45,048 nucleotides of DNA from contig CAZJPG010000009.1 in NCBI GenBank assembly GCA_964547855.1, forward strand, positions 1 through 45,048, in the 5' to 3' direction. This stretch comes from JBAZHE01 sp964547855 (GTDB taxonomy: Bacteria; Patescibacteriota; Patescibacteriia; Patescibacteriales; WJLG01). Shown here piece after piece: positions 9,436 to 17,274 of the stretch (its first letter is position 1; the number at the start of each line of letters is the position of its first letter). A program made the position numbers and the translations under genes. A model generated the notes under the pieces. It searched no databases. It saw only the letters and a list, made by a program, of their open reading frames with translations, and was not told the origin of the DNA.

Positions 9436-10041
9436 ATGTCATTGGCATTATTCACGATAGTCGTTTTTGTTTTCTCGGCCGTTGTCCACGAGTATATGCA
9501 TGGTTGGGCAGCTAATGAGCAGGGAGATCAGACGGCAAAAATGTTGGGTAGGCTTACTCTTAATCCCTTAGCCCACTTGGATCTTTGGGGGTCGTTTTTA
9601 ATGCCAGCTTTGCTTTATTTTGGTACTGGTGGTCAATTTGTTTTTGGCTATGCTAAGCCAGTTCCATATAATCCTTTCGCCTTGCGGGATCGCAAATATG
9701 GCCCTGCAAAAGTGGCGGTAGCTGGCCCATTGGCCAACTTAGCCATGGCCCTGGTCTTTGGATTGATGATGCGATTCGTTCCTATAAACAATGCGTTGTT
9801 GCTGGGAGCATTTGCTACTATAGTCCAAGTGAATTTAATATTAGCAGTTTTGAATTTAGTCCCACTTCCTGGATTGGACGGGTCAAAGGTTTTGATGCCG
9901 TTTTTGCCAGCGTCATGGCAACAGTTCTATTTAAGGCTTGAGGCACAGTCTATGATATTGGTATTTTTAGTTGTAATGTTAGCCTTTCCTTTGTTAGCCA
10001 TGGTGGTTAATTGGCTTTTTAGGTTGATAGTTGGGATTTAA
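9436..10041 (+). CDS. Site-2-protease family (M50) membrane metalloprotease
   Basis: 201-aa intramembrane zinc protease of the minimal S2P type. The catalytic HExxH is VVHEYMHGW with H18, E19 and H22 in the first membrane segment; the second ligand motif is NLVPLPGLDG at about residues 139-148 with Asp as third zinc ligand. About five hydrophobic segments are visible and no PDZ domain. The family cuts membrane-bound substrates such as anti-sigma factors; the substrate here is unknown. It starts 6 nt after rpmB and ends before a strong hairpin terminator, so it is the last gene of the rpoBC unit. Confidence 0.9.
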   Translation: MSLALFTIVVFVFSAVVHEYMHGWAANEQGDQTAKMLGRLTLNPLAHLDLWGSFLMPALLYFGTGGQFVFGYAKPVPYNPFALRDRKYGPAKVAVAGPLANLAMALVFGLMMRFVPINNALLLGAFATIVQVNLILAVLNLVPLPGLDGSKVLMPFLPASWQQFYLRLEAQSMILVFLVVMLAFPLLAMVVNWLFRLIVGI

Positions 10042-10075
10042 AAAGATAGACAACTTTGTTTTCTTCTATATTAAA

Positions 10076-10105
10076 TAAAAGAGTCAATAATATTGACTCT
10101 TTTAT
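10076..10105 (+). terminator. Rho-independent terminator after M50 protease gene
   Basis: Inverted repeat AAAAGAGTCAATA / TATTGACTCTTTT, immediately followed by further T/A-rich sequence. The symmetric A and T tracts would let it work in both directions. It closes the rpoB-rpoC-rpmB-M50 unit. Confidence 0.85.
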
Positions 10106-10120
10106 TTATTTGTAGTTAGA

Positions 10121-10148
10121 TTGTCTATGATCGAGTGTTCTTTATAAA
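10121..10148 (+). promoter_or_regulatory. Promoter for the 10170 gene
   Basis: TTGTCT (10121-10126), 16-bp spacer, TATAAA (10143-10148), directly after the preceding terminator. The predicted start near 10155 leaves a leader of about 15 nt. Confidence 0.5.
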
Positions 10149-10169
10149 ATACTCATTTTAGCCTGTTGA

Positions 10170-11279
10170 ATGAAGAAGGGGGTGTTTTTGAGAAAATCCA
10201 AATTACCCAATAAGATAGGTGTCTTCCTCGATGAGCATTGCAGGATGACAACTGACACTGACAGTTATGATTTTTCCCCGGGTGACGGGGATATCTTCCT
10301 GTATCTATCTAAGTGGAGGGTTTTCTATGATGGCTTAGCCAGGGTACAGTTGGAAGATGCCATTCAGTACAAAGTTAAGGATTTGGACTTACAAACCCTT
10401 ATAAAGGCCTTGCTCTGTTGTGAGCCAGGGTCAAAACCTGAAAGAATAGTGGTCAGCGCAGTCGTTGATTCACTGTCAATCGTCGATGTGGAGAATTCTG
10501 TCTCTAAAGAAGAGATTGTCATTCTGCAGCGCATTTTATGTGGAAGGACAGAGGTCGAGCCGGTAATTAAAAAGGCAATTGATCGTATCTTTTCTGAATA
10601 CGAAGAGGGGAGTAGAAGGAATTTGGCGGTCGATGAAAAACTTCTTGAGTTAAGGAATGGTAAAAGACGGCGAACTTTAGCCTATTCTCTTTTTCGTTTA
10701 TTGGAAAGCCACCCCGCTCACTTGGAGGATGATTTCTCCTTCCGTATACGAGTGTTGGTGTCTGATCTCTTAAAAAACAAGAGAACGAGGCCAAGATTCG
10801 GTGAAATGTTAAGCATGTGGCGTGCGTCTCCCAGGTATCAGGACCTTCAATTGCCGCTAATTTCAGCGATGATAGAGGAAATCGTGGCTATTCCAAGTAA
10901 TAGACCAAAAGAGACTCCTCGATGGTTCGTTAACTTGTTGTTAATAGCTGATCAGCTGCCATATGACCTGCGCAATGCCGTAGCTGAAAAAGCAGAGGAC
11001 ATAAAGGTATATATAGACTTCGAGAATGGAATGGCTGTTTCTTCCGATGGTGGTGAAAACCATCAAGTGGTGGATAATCCAATCTCATCATTCAAGAAAC
11101 GTCTTGATATGTCAGCCGATTTGGTGTTCCCTCCAAACCCAACTAAGGATATTTCAGTAAAAAAAGAAGTTGGGTTGGCGGCCTATATCGGGGAAGAGAT
11201 CATCGCTGGCTTTAAAGCATTTTTATCCAATATAAGCCATTTAAATTTTAAAGGGGCTCTGGGTAAAGGTTTTTCGTAA
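10170..11279 (+). CDS. Protein of unknown function
   Basis: 369-aa soluble protein that I do not recognise. It has no signal peptide or membrane segment. Residues about 80-300 look mostly alpha-helical with repeated Leu/Arg/Glu-rich stretches, which could form a helical-repeat (HEAT-like) scaffold, but I see no diagnostic motif. The C-terminal 60 residues are less charged, ending in a hydrophobic/Gly stretch. It sits alone between its own promoter (10121-10148) and terminator (11307-11340), separating the rpoBC and str clusters, which are neighbours in many bacteria. The ATG at 10170 has no convincing ribosome binding site. Confidence 0.75.
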   Translation: MKKGVFLRKSKLPNKIGVFLDEHCRMTTDTDSYDFSPGDGDIFLYLSKWRVFYDGLARVQLEDAIQYKVKDLDLQTLIKALLCCEPGSKPERIVVSAVVDSLSIVDVENSVSKEEIVILQRILCGRTEVEPVIKKAIDRIFSEYEEGSRRNLAVDEKLLELRNGKRRRTLAYSLFRLLESHPAHLEDDFSFRIRVLVSDLLKNKRTRPRFGEMLSMWRASPRYQDLQLPLISAMIEEIVAIPSNRPKETPRWFVNLLLIADQLPYDLRNAVAEKAEDIKVYIDFENGMAVSSDGGENHQVVDNPISSFKKRLDMSADLVFPPNPTKDISVKKEVGLAAYIGEEIIAGFKAFLSNISHLNFKGALGKGFS

Positions 11280-11306
11280 AAAAGGCTATAAGTATTTTTG
11301 TAAGTA

Positions 11307-11340
11307 CGGCTCACCCTTGATCGGTGAGCCGTTTTTATTT
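11307..11340 (+). terminator. Rho-independent terminator
   Basis: CGGCTCACC (11307-11315), 7-nt loop, GGTGAGCCG (11323-11331), then T5. Perfect 9-bp GC-rich stem; ends the unknown gene at 10170. Confidence 0.93.
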
Positions 11341-11352
11341 TTAGAATAATGC

Positions 11353-11381
11353 TTGACTAATTTTCAAGTCTTTGCTAAATT
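11353..11381 (+). promoter_or_regulatory. Promoter of the rpsL-rpsG unit
   Basis: TTGACT (11353-11358), 17-bp spacer, TAAATT (11376-11381). Transcript start predicted near 11388, immediately before the leader hairpin at 11396. Confidence 0.55.
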
Positions 11382-11395
11382 GGACATAAAGAATT

Positions 11396-11419
11396 ATCCC
11401 GAAATCTCGGGATTGTTTT
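11396..11419 (+). promoter_or_regulatory. Terminator-like hairpin in rpsL leader
   Basis: ATCCCGA (11396-11402), 4-nt loop, TCGGGAT (11407-11413), then TGTTTT. The perfect 7-bp stem lies only a few nucleotides after the predicted transcript start and 35 nt before rpsL, so it could act as an attenuator or a 5' stabilising hairpin. Confidence 0.5.
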
Positions 11420-11454
11420 AATACTCCTAAAATATTATTTCATAGAAAAGAAAT

Positions 11455-11874
11455 ATGCCGACAATGAACCAATTGGTGCGTAAGGGTAGGGTTAACAAGC
11501 GGAACAAGATGAAGTCCGTCGCTTTGCATTTATCCAACGACTCTTTGCACAGAAAGAAGAAGATCAGAGCCGTTGGCGCTCCATTCAAACAGGGCGTTTG
11601 CGTCAAGGTCACTACCATGACTCCAAAGAAACCAAACTCTGCTTTACGTAAGATCGCTCGTGTGCGTTTGTCCAATGGTATGGAGGTCACTGCCTATATT
11701 CCAGGTATCGGACATAATTTACAGGAGCACTCCATCGTTCTTATTAAGGGTGGCAGAACTAAGGATCTCCCAGGTTTGCGCTATAAAATAATCCGCGGTG
11801 TTTTTGACGCTCAGGGTGTTGATGGCAGGAAACAGTCACGCAGCCGCTATGGCGCTAAAAGGCCTAAGGCTTAA
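11455..11874 (+). CDS. rpsL: Small ribosomal subunit protein uS12
   Basis: 139-aa decoding-centre protein. It has the family start MPTMNQLVRKGR (second Met is part of the conserved N-terminus, so the first ATG is chosen), TPKKPNSALRK, GHNLQEHS and GGRTKDLPG. The lysines that mutate to streptomycin resistance are wild type, and the Asp modified by RimO (KDLPG) is present. The C-terminus ends in the usual YGAKRPKA. It lacks a Shine-Dalgarno (AGAAATATG). rpsG follows after 23 nt. Confidence 0.98.
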   Translation: MPTMNQLVRKGRVNKRNKMKSVALHLSNDSLHRKKKIRAVGAPFKQGVCVKVTTMTPKKPNSALRKIARVRLSNGMEVTAYIPGIGHNLQEHSIVLIKGGRTKDLPGLRYKIIRGVFDAQGVDGRKQSRSRYGAKRPKA

Positions 11875-11897
11875 TATTTAACTGATTTTGATATTAT

Positions 11898-12365
11898 ATG
11901 AGAGGAAAACAAGCTCCCAAAAGGAAAAAAGATGGCGATCTTCGCTACAATGATCAGAACATCGCCAAACTTATTTGCTACGTCATGAAGGACGGCAAGA
12001 AATCTGTGGCCGAGAAGATCGTTTACGATTCCTTCGAATTCATCAAGCAGGACACCAAACAGGATCCTCGCCATGTTTTCAATAAGGCTATGAAAAAGGT
12101 CGCCCCATTGATTGAGGTTAGAAGCAAAAGAGTCGGTGGTGCTAACTTCCAGGTCCCATGTCAGGTTCGCGGTAATCGCCGCTTCATTTTGGGTTGCCGT
12201 TGGATGCTTGATGCTGCCAAATCCCGAAAGGGTATGCCTATGGCCAAGAGATTGGCTTTGGAGATTTTGGATGCTGCCAAGGGTGAGGGATCCGCTGTTC
12301 GCAAGCGCGAGGATGTCCATCGTATGGCTGAAGCCAACAAGGCCTTTGCTCACTTTGCCAGATAA
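11898..12365 (+). CDS. rpsG: Small ribosomal subunit protein uS7
   Basis: 155-aa primary 16S rRNA-binding protein nucleating the head of the small subunit. Conserved N-terminal RGKQAPKRK, the central KVAPLIEVRSKRVGGANFQVP stretch (here read over 12102-12164) and the C-terminal REDVHRMAEANKAFAHFAR helix are all visible. Length equals the bacterial norm. It is co-transcribed with rpsL and followed by a hairpin terminator, so fusA appears to be transcribed separately, unlike in E. coli. Confidence 0.97.
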   Translation: MRGKQAPKRKKDGDLRYNDQNIAKLICYVMKDGKKSVAEKIVYDSFEFIKQDTKQDPRHVFNKAMKKVAPLIEVRSKRVGGANFQVPCQVRGNRRFILGCRWMLDAAKSRKGMPMAKRLALEILDAAKGEGSAVRKREDVHRMAEANKAFAHFAR

Positions 12366-12373
12366 GGCGATTT

Positions 12374-12404
12374 AACATCTTCTTTAAAGGAGGTGTTTTA
12401 TTTT
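12374..12404 (+). terminator. Rho-independent terminator after rpsG
   Basis: AACATCTTC and GAGGTGTT arms form a hairpin with two G-U pairs around CTTTAAAG, followed by TTATTTT. It separates rpsL-rpsG from fusA. Confidence 0.65.
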
Positions 12405-12490
12405 CAAGATTCTTAATTTTTAATTTTGTAATTTTTAAATAAGTAAAAATTTTTAAACAAAGAATTAGAAATTAAAGATTATTTAAAAAT

Positions 12491-12518
12491 TTGAAATTGT
12501 AAAATTTAAAATTATCAT
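12491..12518 (+). promoter_or_regulatory. Putative fusA promoter, possibly giving a leaderless mRNA
   Basis: Within a very AT-rich stretch (12405-12524): TTGAAA (12491-12496), 16-bp spacer, TATCAT (12513-12518), then exactly 6 nt to the fusA ATG. That geometry would put the transcript start at the A of the start codon. Base composition makes chance matches easy, so support is moderate. Confidence 0.4.
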
Positions 12519-12524
12519 ACTAAT

Positions 12525-14633
12525 ATGCCTCGAGATTACGCTTTGGACAAAATAAGAAACATAGGTATCTGCGCTCACATCGACGCTGGAAAGACCACTT
12601 TTTCAGAACGTGTTTTGTTTTACACTGGAAAGAAATACAAAATCGGAGAAGTGCATGAAGGTGCGGCTGAAATGGATTGGATGGAGCAGGAAAAGGAGAG
12701 AGGCATTACTGTTACTTCCGCTGCCACTACTTGTTTTTGGAAGAATCATAAGATTAACTTGATCGATACTCCTGGGCACGTCGACTTCACTGTCGAGGTC
12801 GAACGTTCTATGCGCGTCTTGGATGGTGCTGTCGCTGTTTTCGATGGTTCTCAGGGAGTTGAGCCACAGTCAGAGACTGTTTGGCGCCAGGCCGATAAAT
12901 ATCACGTCCCTCGTCTTTGTTTTGTAAACAAAATGGATAAAATGGGCGCTGATTTCTATATGAGTCTTGAATCGATCGTAAAGCGCTTGAGTCCTAAGGC
13001 CGTAGCTATACAGTTGCCGATCGGTGCCGAGAGCACTTTCTCTGGTATCATCGATTTGATCGAGAAGAAGGCTCGTCGCTTTGAAGGAGCTAATGGTGAG
13101 AAGATAATCGACATGGACATCCCGGCTGATATGATGGAAAAGGCTGAAAAATATCGTTCGGAAATGGTCGAGAGAGTCGTAGAGTGCGACGAAGCTTTAA
13201 TGGAGAAATATTTAAACGGTGAGGAGATAAGCGTTGAAGAGATTAGAATGGCTATCCGCAAGGGCGTCGTTTCTAGCGAGATCTATCCTGTTATGTGTGG
13301 TAGCGCCTTGCAGAACATGGGTGTTCAGCTTGCCTTGGACAATGTCGTCCACTATCTTCCTTCTCCGCTCGATGTTGGCCATATCAATGGTCACGATGTC
13401 GATGACAAAGAAAAGAAAATTGAAGTCCATCCATCCGACGATGAACCGTTTGCTGGCTTGGCATTTAAAATAGCTACCGATCCTTTTATTGGTAAATTGT
13501 GCTTTGTTCGTGTGTATTCTGGAAAATTAGAAGCTGGATCTTATGTGATCAACTCTTCTTCTGGAGAGAAAGAGCGCATCGGTCGTTTGGTTAGAATGCA
13601 TGCCAACCGCCGCGAGGAAGTCACTGAAGTCTATGCTGGTGACATCGTTGCTGTCGTCGGTTTGAAACAGACCACTACTGGTAATACTTTGTGTGACGAG
13701 AGACGTCAGCTTTTGCTCGAGTCCATTGATTTCCCAGAGCCAGTTATCCAAATTGCCGTCGAACCAAAAACTAAGGCCGATCAGGAAAAGATGGGTGTGG
13801 CTTTACAGAAATTAGCTGAAGAGGATCCGACTTTCCGTGTCGAAACAGACGAAGAGACTGGTCAGACTTTGATTTCCGGTATGGGAGAATTACACTTGGA
13901 CATTATCGTAGATCGTATGAAGTGCGAGTTCGGTGTCGAAGCTAATATCGGAAAACCACAAGTTTCTTATCGTGAGACCATTAAACAGAAGGCTGATGCA
14001 GAAGGTAAATATATTAAGCAATCTGGCGGACGCGGTCAGTATGGACATTGTTATCTCACCATCGAGCCAGCTGTGGCCGATCCAGAGACTGGTGTTGTCG
14101 CTCCGTTCGAGTTCGTTAACGCTACTAAGGGTGGTAGCATTCCTAGAGAGTTCATCCCAGCTATCGAAAAGGGTGCTAAGGAAGCTGTTACTAATGGTGT
14201 CGTGGCCGGCTATCCAATGATCGATATTAAGATCTCTGTTACCGACGGTTCTTACCATGAGGTCGACTCTTCTGAAATTGCATTTAAGATGGCTGCTATT
14301 ATGGCTTTCAAGGCCGCTTGCGCTAAAGCTGGAGCTGTTTTGCTTGAGCCTATAATGAAAGTCGAGGTCACAACTCCGGAAGAATACATGGGTAATGCTA
14401 TGGGAGACCTTAATTCTCGCCGCGGACAGATCGAAGAAATGAGTCAGAGAGGCACTGCCAAGATAATCTCCGCCAAAGTTCCTTTGGCCGAAATGTTCGG
14501 TTATGCCACTGATTTAAGATCACTTACTCAGGGCCGCGCTAGTTATGTTATGGAATTCCATGAGTATCACGAGGTGCCTAGAAATGTTTTGGAAAAGATA
14601 TTGGAGAAAGAAGGAAAAGCAGCTGCTAAGTAA
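12525..14633 (+). CDS. fusA: Elongation factor G
   Basis: Translocation GTPase of 702 aa, normal length. GTP-binding motifs are AHIDAGKTT at about residues 16-24, DTPGHVDF near 83 and NKMD near 137; the switch-I region contains EKERGITVTSAATT. Domain II, the GMGELHLDIIVDRM segment of domain III, the SGGRGQYGH segment of domain IV and the C-terminal domain V are all present. No Shine-Dalgarno precedes the ATG. It is followed 48 nt later by an unknown acidic protein gene and then tuf. Confidence 0.98.
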   Translation: MPRDYALDKIRNIGICAHIDAGKTTFSERVLFYTGKKYKIGEVHEGAAEMDWMEQEKERGITVTSAATTCFWKNHKINLIDTPGHVDFTVEVERSMRVLDGAVAVFDGSQGVEPQSETVWRQADKYHVPRLCFVNKMDKMGADFYMSLESIVKRLSPKAVAIQLPIGAESTFSGIIDLIEKKARRFEGANGEKIIDMDIPADMMEKAEKYRSEMVERVVECDEALMEKYLNGEEISVEEIRMAIRKGVVSSEIYPVMCGSALQNMGVQLALDNVVHYLPSPLDVGHINGHDVDDKEKKIEVHPSDDEPFAGLAFKIATDPFIGKLCFVRVYSGKLEAGSYVINSSSGEKERIGRLVRMHANRREEVTEVYAGDIVAVVGLKQTTTGNTLCDERRQLLLESIDFPEPVIQIAVEPKTKADQEKMGVALQKLAEEDPTFRVETDEETGQTLISGMGELHLDIIVDRMKCEFGVEANIGKPQVSYRETIKQKADAEGKYIKQSGGRGQYGHCYLTIEPAVADPETGVVAPFEFVNATKGGSIPREFIPAIEKGAKEAVTNGVVAGYPMIDIKISVTDGSYHEVDSSEIAFKMAAIMAFKAACAKAGAVLLEPIMKVEVTTPEEYMGNAMGDLNSRRGQIEEMSQRGTAKIISAKVPLAEMFGYATDLRSLTQGRASYVMEFHEYHEVPRNVLEKILEKEGKAAAK

Positions 14634-14681
14634 ATTTGATTTTTATCTTCTTTGTAGTTGATGATCAAATAAGGATTTAAA

Positions 14682-15272
14682 ATGAACAAACAGCTTCAAA
14701 AGGCCATAGATTTGGCCGCTTATACAGGAGATAAAATAATAGTGGTCGACGAAAATAATGACCGCAGCACTGTTTTAATGTCCTTGGATGAGTATGAAAA
14801 AATGCTGTTTGGTGAAAATAAAACAAAAAATCCAGACAACGACTTGACAGACAATAATTGGCTTGATAAGATTAATCGCGAAATCACCCTCGGAGATAGC
14901 GTCAATATTGACGAAGTAGAAAGTGAGGAGGAAGCGCGGATCGAGGATGATTTTTTGCCGTCTGAAAATAATTTTTCCGACACCGTCTCAAATCCGATTG
15001 ATGAAGTAAATATAGAAGAGAGCATCCCAGATATAGAGTTAGAAAAAAAAGATGTAATGCCAGATGTCGATGCCTCTGAAATCAATGATGAACCAGAAGG
15101 CGAAGAGAACCTCTATTATTACGAAGAGGCTCCTGAGGTGCCAGCAGTTGAGGCGAGTGAAGCAGCTACTAAAGAAGGGGATAGCTTCACTAGCGTCGGA
15201 GATGAATTGAAGAATAGACATAATTGGGAAATTCCGAAGAATATAAAGAGCGGAGCCCAAGAAGTTAAATAA
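14682..15272 (+). CDS. Acidic protein of unknown function between fusA and tuf
   Basis: 196 aa. The N-terminal 45 residues look folded (KAIDLAAYTGDKIIVVDEN, then STVLMSLDEYEKML) and recall the Phd/YefM antitoxin-type strand-turn-helix with the phrase VLMSLDEYE, but this resemblance is short and uncertain. The remaining 150 residues are strongly Glu/Asp-rich with long low-complexity runs and are probably disordered. There is no toxin gene beside it. AAGGA lies 8 nt before the ATG, a reasonable ribosome binding site. Its place inside the EF-G/EF-Tu cluster suggests co-expression with translation factors. Confidence 0.75.
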   Translation: MNKQLQKAIDLAAYTGDKIIVVDENNDRSTVLMSLDEYEKMLFGENKTKNPDNDLTDNNWLDKINREITLGDSVNIDEVESEEEARIEDDFLPSENNFSDTVSNPIDEVNIEESIPDIELEKKDVMPDVDASEINDEPEGEENLYYYEEAPEVPAVEASEAATKEGDSFTSVGDELKNRHNWEIPKNIKSGAQEVK

Positions 15273-15304
15273 TTTAAAAAAGTAATTAAACAATACGGCT
15301 GGTT

Positions 15305-15363
15305 CTCGTCTTTTGAGGACGAGTAGAAACCCAGAACCCCGATTTAACAGGGAGGACTGGGGT
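15305..15363 (+). promoter_or_regulatory. Structured tuf leader with alternative pairings
   Basis: CTCGTC (15305-15310) pairs with GACGAG (15318-15323). Next, CCCAG (15330-15334) can pair with CTGGG (15357-15361), while ACCCC (15336-15340) can pair with GGGGT (15359-15363); these two are mutually exclusive. GGGAGGA (15350-15356) lies in the loop, 21 nt before the ATG, too far to be a normal ribosome binding site in the linear form. Confidence 0.45.
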
Positions 15364-15377
15364 CGTGAATCAAAAAC

Positions 15378-16565
15378 ATGGCAGGAAAATTCGAACGCAC
15401 AAAGCCACACGTCAACGTTGGCACCATCGGCCACGTCGATCATGGCAAAACCACTTTGACCGCGGCCATCCTTACAGTTTTGGCTGCTAAGGGTTTAACA
15501 GTTTCCGACAGGACCTTTGATCAGATTGATTCGGCTCCTGAAGAAAAGGCTCGCGGTATTACCATTAACACCGCTCACGTTGAGTATGAGTCTGAAAAGA
15601 GACATTATGCTCACGTTGACTGTCCTGGTCACGCCGATTATGTTAAGAACATGATCACCGGCGCTGCTCAGATGGACGGAGCTGTCTTGGTCGTGGCCGC
15701 TACTGATGGCCCTATGCCTCAGACTCGCGAGCACATTTTGTTGGCTCGTCAGGTCGGCGTCCCTTATATCATTGTTTTCTTGAACAAGTGCGATATGGTC
15801 GAGGACAAGGAACTCATCGACTTGGTCGAAGAGGAAGTTCGCGATCTCTTGAAACAGTACCAGTTCCCTGGTGATACCACTCCTATCGTTCGCGGTAGCG
15901 CTTTGCAGGCCTTGAACAATCCTACTGGTGAGTGGGGTGATAAGGTTATGGAACTCGTTGGTCACATGGATACATACATCCCTGAGCCAGTTCGCGACAC
16001 CGAGAAGCCATTCTTGATGCCTATCGAAGATATCTTCTCCATTGAAGGTCGCGGCACCGTCGTTACCGGTAGAATCGAGAGAGGTGTCTGTAAGTTGAAT
16101 GACGAAGTCGAGATCGTCGGTTTGGGAGATACCCAGAAGACTGTTATCACTGGTATTGAAATGTTCAACAAGCAGTTGGACAATGGTCAGGCCGGAGATA
16201 ATGCTGGTTTGTTGCTTCGCGGCACTAAGAAGGATGATGTCGAGCGCGGTATGGTTTTGGCCAAACCTGGTTCTATCACTCCTCACACCGAATTCGAGGC
16301 CGAGGTCTATGTTTTGACCAAGGACGAAGGTGGTCGCCACAAACCTTTCTTCAAGGGTTACAAGCCACAGTTCTACATCCGTACCACTGACGTTACTGGT
16401 GAGGTCGAACTTCAGGCTGGTGTCGAAATGGTTATGCCTGGCGATACCACTAACTTGAAGATCAAGTTGATCACTCCAGTCGCTATGGAGGATAAGATGA
16501 AATTCGCTATTCGCGAAGGCGGCAGAACCGTCGGCGCTGGCGTCGTTACTAAGATTCTCAAGTAA
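15378..16565 (+). CDS. tuf: Elongation factor Tu
   Basis: 395-aa GTPase delivering aminoacyl-tRNA to the ribosome. Signature motifs are GHVDHGKTTL near residue 19, the switch-I EKARGITINTAHVEYE, DCPGHADYVKNMITGAAQMD near 80, NKCD near 134 and GSAL near 172. Domains II and III are complete (GRGTVVTGRIERG; the GGRTVGAGVVTKI C-terminus). Only one tuf copy is seen in the window. Codon choice is strongly biased, as expected for a highly expressed gene. The leader is structured and no close Shine-Dalgarno is present. Confidence 0.98.
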   Translation: MAGKFERTKPHVNVGTIGHVDHGKTTLTAAILTVLAAKGLTVSDRTFDQIDSAPEEKARGITINTAHVEYESEKRHYAHVDCPGHADYVKNMITGAAQMDGAVLVVAATDGPMPQTREHILLARQVGVPYIIVFLNKCDMVEDKELIDLVEEEVRDLLKQYQFPGDTTPIVRGSALQALNNPTGEWGDKVMELVGHMDTYIPEPVRDTEKPFLMPIEDIFSIEGRGTVVTGRIERGVCKLNDEVEIVGLGDTQKTVITGIEMFNKQLDNGQAGDNAGLLLRGTKKDDVERGMVLAKPGSITPHTEFEAEVYVLTKDEGGRHKPFFKGYKPQFYIRTTDVTGEVELQAGVEMVMPGDTTNLKIKLITPVAMEDKMKFAIREGGRTVGAGVVTKILK

Positions 16566-16580
16566 TAAGTAGATATTTTT

Positions 16581-16603
16581 CCGGCCGCAGTTTTTGCGGC
16601 CGG
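16581..16603 (+). terminator. GC-rich hairpin after tuf
   Basis: CCGGCCGCA (16581-16589) pairs perfectly with TGCGGCCGG (16595-16603) around a 5-nt loop. No strong T-run follows, so it may be a leaky terminator or an mRNA-stabilising end between tuf and rpsJ. Confidence 0.6.
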
Positions 16604-16647
16604 GTGTAATGTCCATTTATTTTATTTAAAATAAGACAGGAAAAGCC

Positions 16648-17025
16648 ATGACTGCTGAAAAAATCAAGAAAGACGAAAAGGAAACGGCTACCAAGACCAA
16701 AAAAGAGGAACAGGAAGCCAGACAGAAGATCCGCATCAAGATCAAAGCTTTTGATCACAAGATAATCGACAAGTCCACTAGGACGATTATCGAAACTGTT
16801 CAAAAGAGTGGTGCTACTATCTTCGGACCAATCCCGCTGCCGACAGAAAAGGTGCGCTACACGGTCAACAGGTCGACCTTTATTAACAAGGACGCCCGCG
16901 ACCAGTATGAAATGAGAGTGCACAAGAGAATTGTCGACATCGTTGAACCATCTGCTAAAACAGTGGAGGATTTGTCCAATCTGAACCTTCCAGCCGGAGT
17001 TGACGTCGAAATAAAGATGGTCTAA
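16648..17025 (+). CDS. rpsJ: Small ribosomal subunit protein uS10
   Basis: 125 aa, about 22 residues longer than typical uS10 because of a Lys/Glu-rich N-terminal extension before the conserved QKIRIKIKAFDHKIIDKS. The loop GPIPLPTEKVRYTVNRS and the C-terminal LPAGVDVEIKM are standard. AGGAAA lies 7 nt before the ATG, one of the few Shine-Dalgarno-like sequences among the ribosomal genes here. A promoter and hairpin separate it from rplC, so rpsJ may belong transcriptionally with tuf. Confidence 0.97.
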   Translation: MTAEKIKKDEKETATKTKKEEQEARQKIRIKIKAFDHKIIDKSTRTIIETVQKSGATIFGPIPLPTEKVRYTVNRSTFINKDARDQYEMRVHKRIVDIVEPSAKTVEDLSNLNLPAGVDVEIKMV

Positions 17026-17172
17026 AGAGTTTTCTTTTGTACTTTCACTATGGTTTAAGGTTATTTTTCTTATAACTCTCCAACTTTAATGTTTGGGGAA
17101 AGTGTTTGATTGATAGCCAAAGAGCCGAAAATAGGAGGAAAAAAACAACAAACATAAGCGCAAAAATAAGAT

Positions 17173-17201
17173 TTGACTTTTTTGGATTAATAATGTATAT
17201 T
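17173..17201 (+). promoter_or_regulatory. Promoter of the rplC-secY ribosomal operon
   Basis: TTGACT (17173-17178), 17-bp spacer, TATATT (17196-17201). Transcript start predicted near 17208, so the S10-spc operon here appears to begin at rplC rather than rpsJ. The rest of the 249-bp gap 17026-17274 holds no gene that I can see; a GTTAT/ATAAC hairpin with T-rich loop lies near 17060-17075. Confidence 0.6.
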
Positions 17202-17221
17202 ATTAAGACCAACATTTTGTG

Positions 17222-17258
17222 CATTGACCGTTTGTTGTGGTCAGTGTTTTATTTTTTT
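17222..17258 (+). terminator. Attenuator-like terminator hairpin in rplC leader
   Basis: CATTGACC (17222-17229), 9-nt loop, GGTCAGTG (17239-17246; one G-U pair), then TTTTATTTTTTT. It lies about 14 nt after the predicted transcript start and 17 nt before rplC, so full operon expression would need read-through. A ribosomal-protein-controlled attenuator is known for the E. coli S10 operon (L4); whether the same ligand acts here is inference. Confidence 0.6.
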
Positions 17259-17274
17259 ATAAGGTTAAAATAGT

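Noticed and set aside
15365..15400. GTG-initiated upstream open frame in the tuf leader using GGGAGGA
   Set aside because: It is out of frame with tuf and its codons overlap the tuf coding sequence; product is basic nonsense without conservation evidence.
15495..16616. Long minus-strand open frame opposite tuf (373 codons)
   Set aside because: Typical antisense shadow of a highly expressed gene with rare stop trinucleotides on the complement; product looks non-protein-like.
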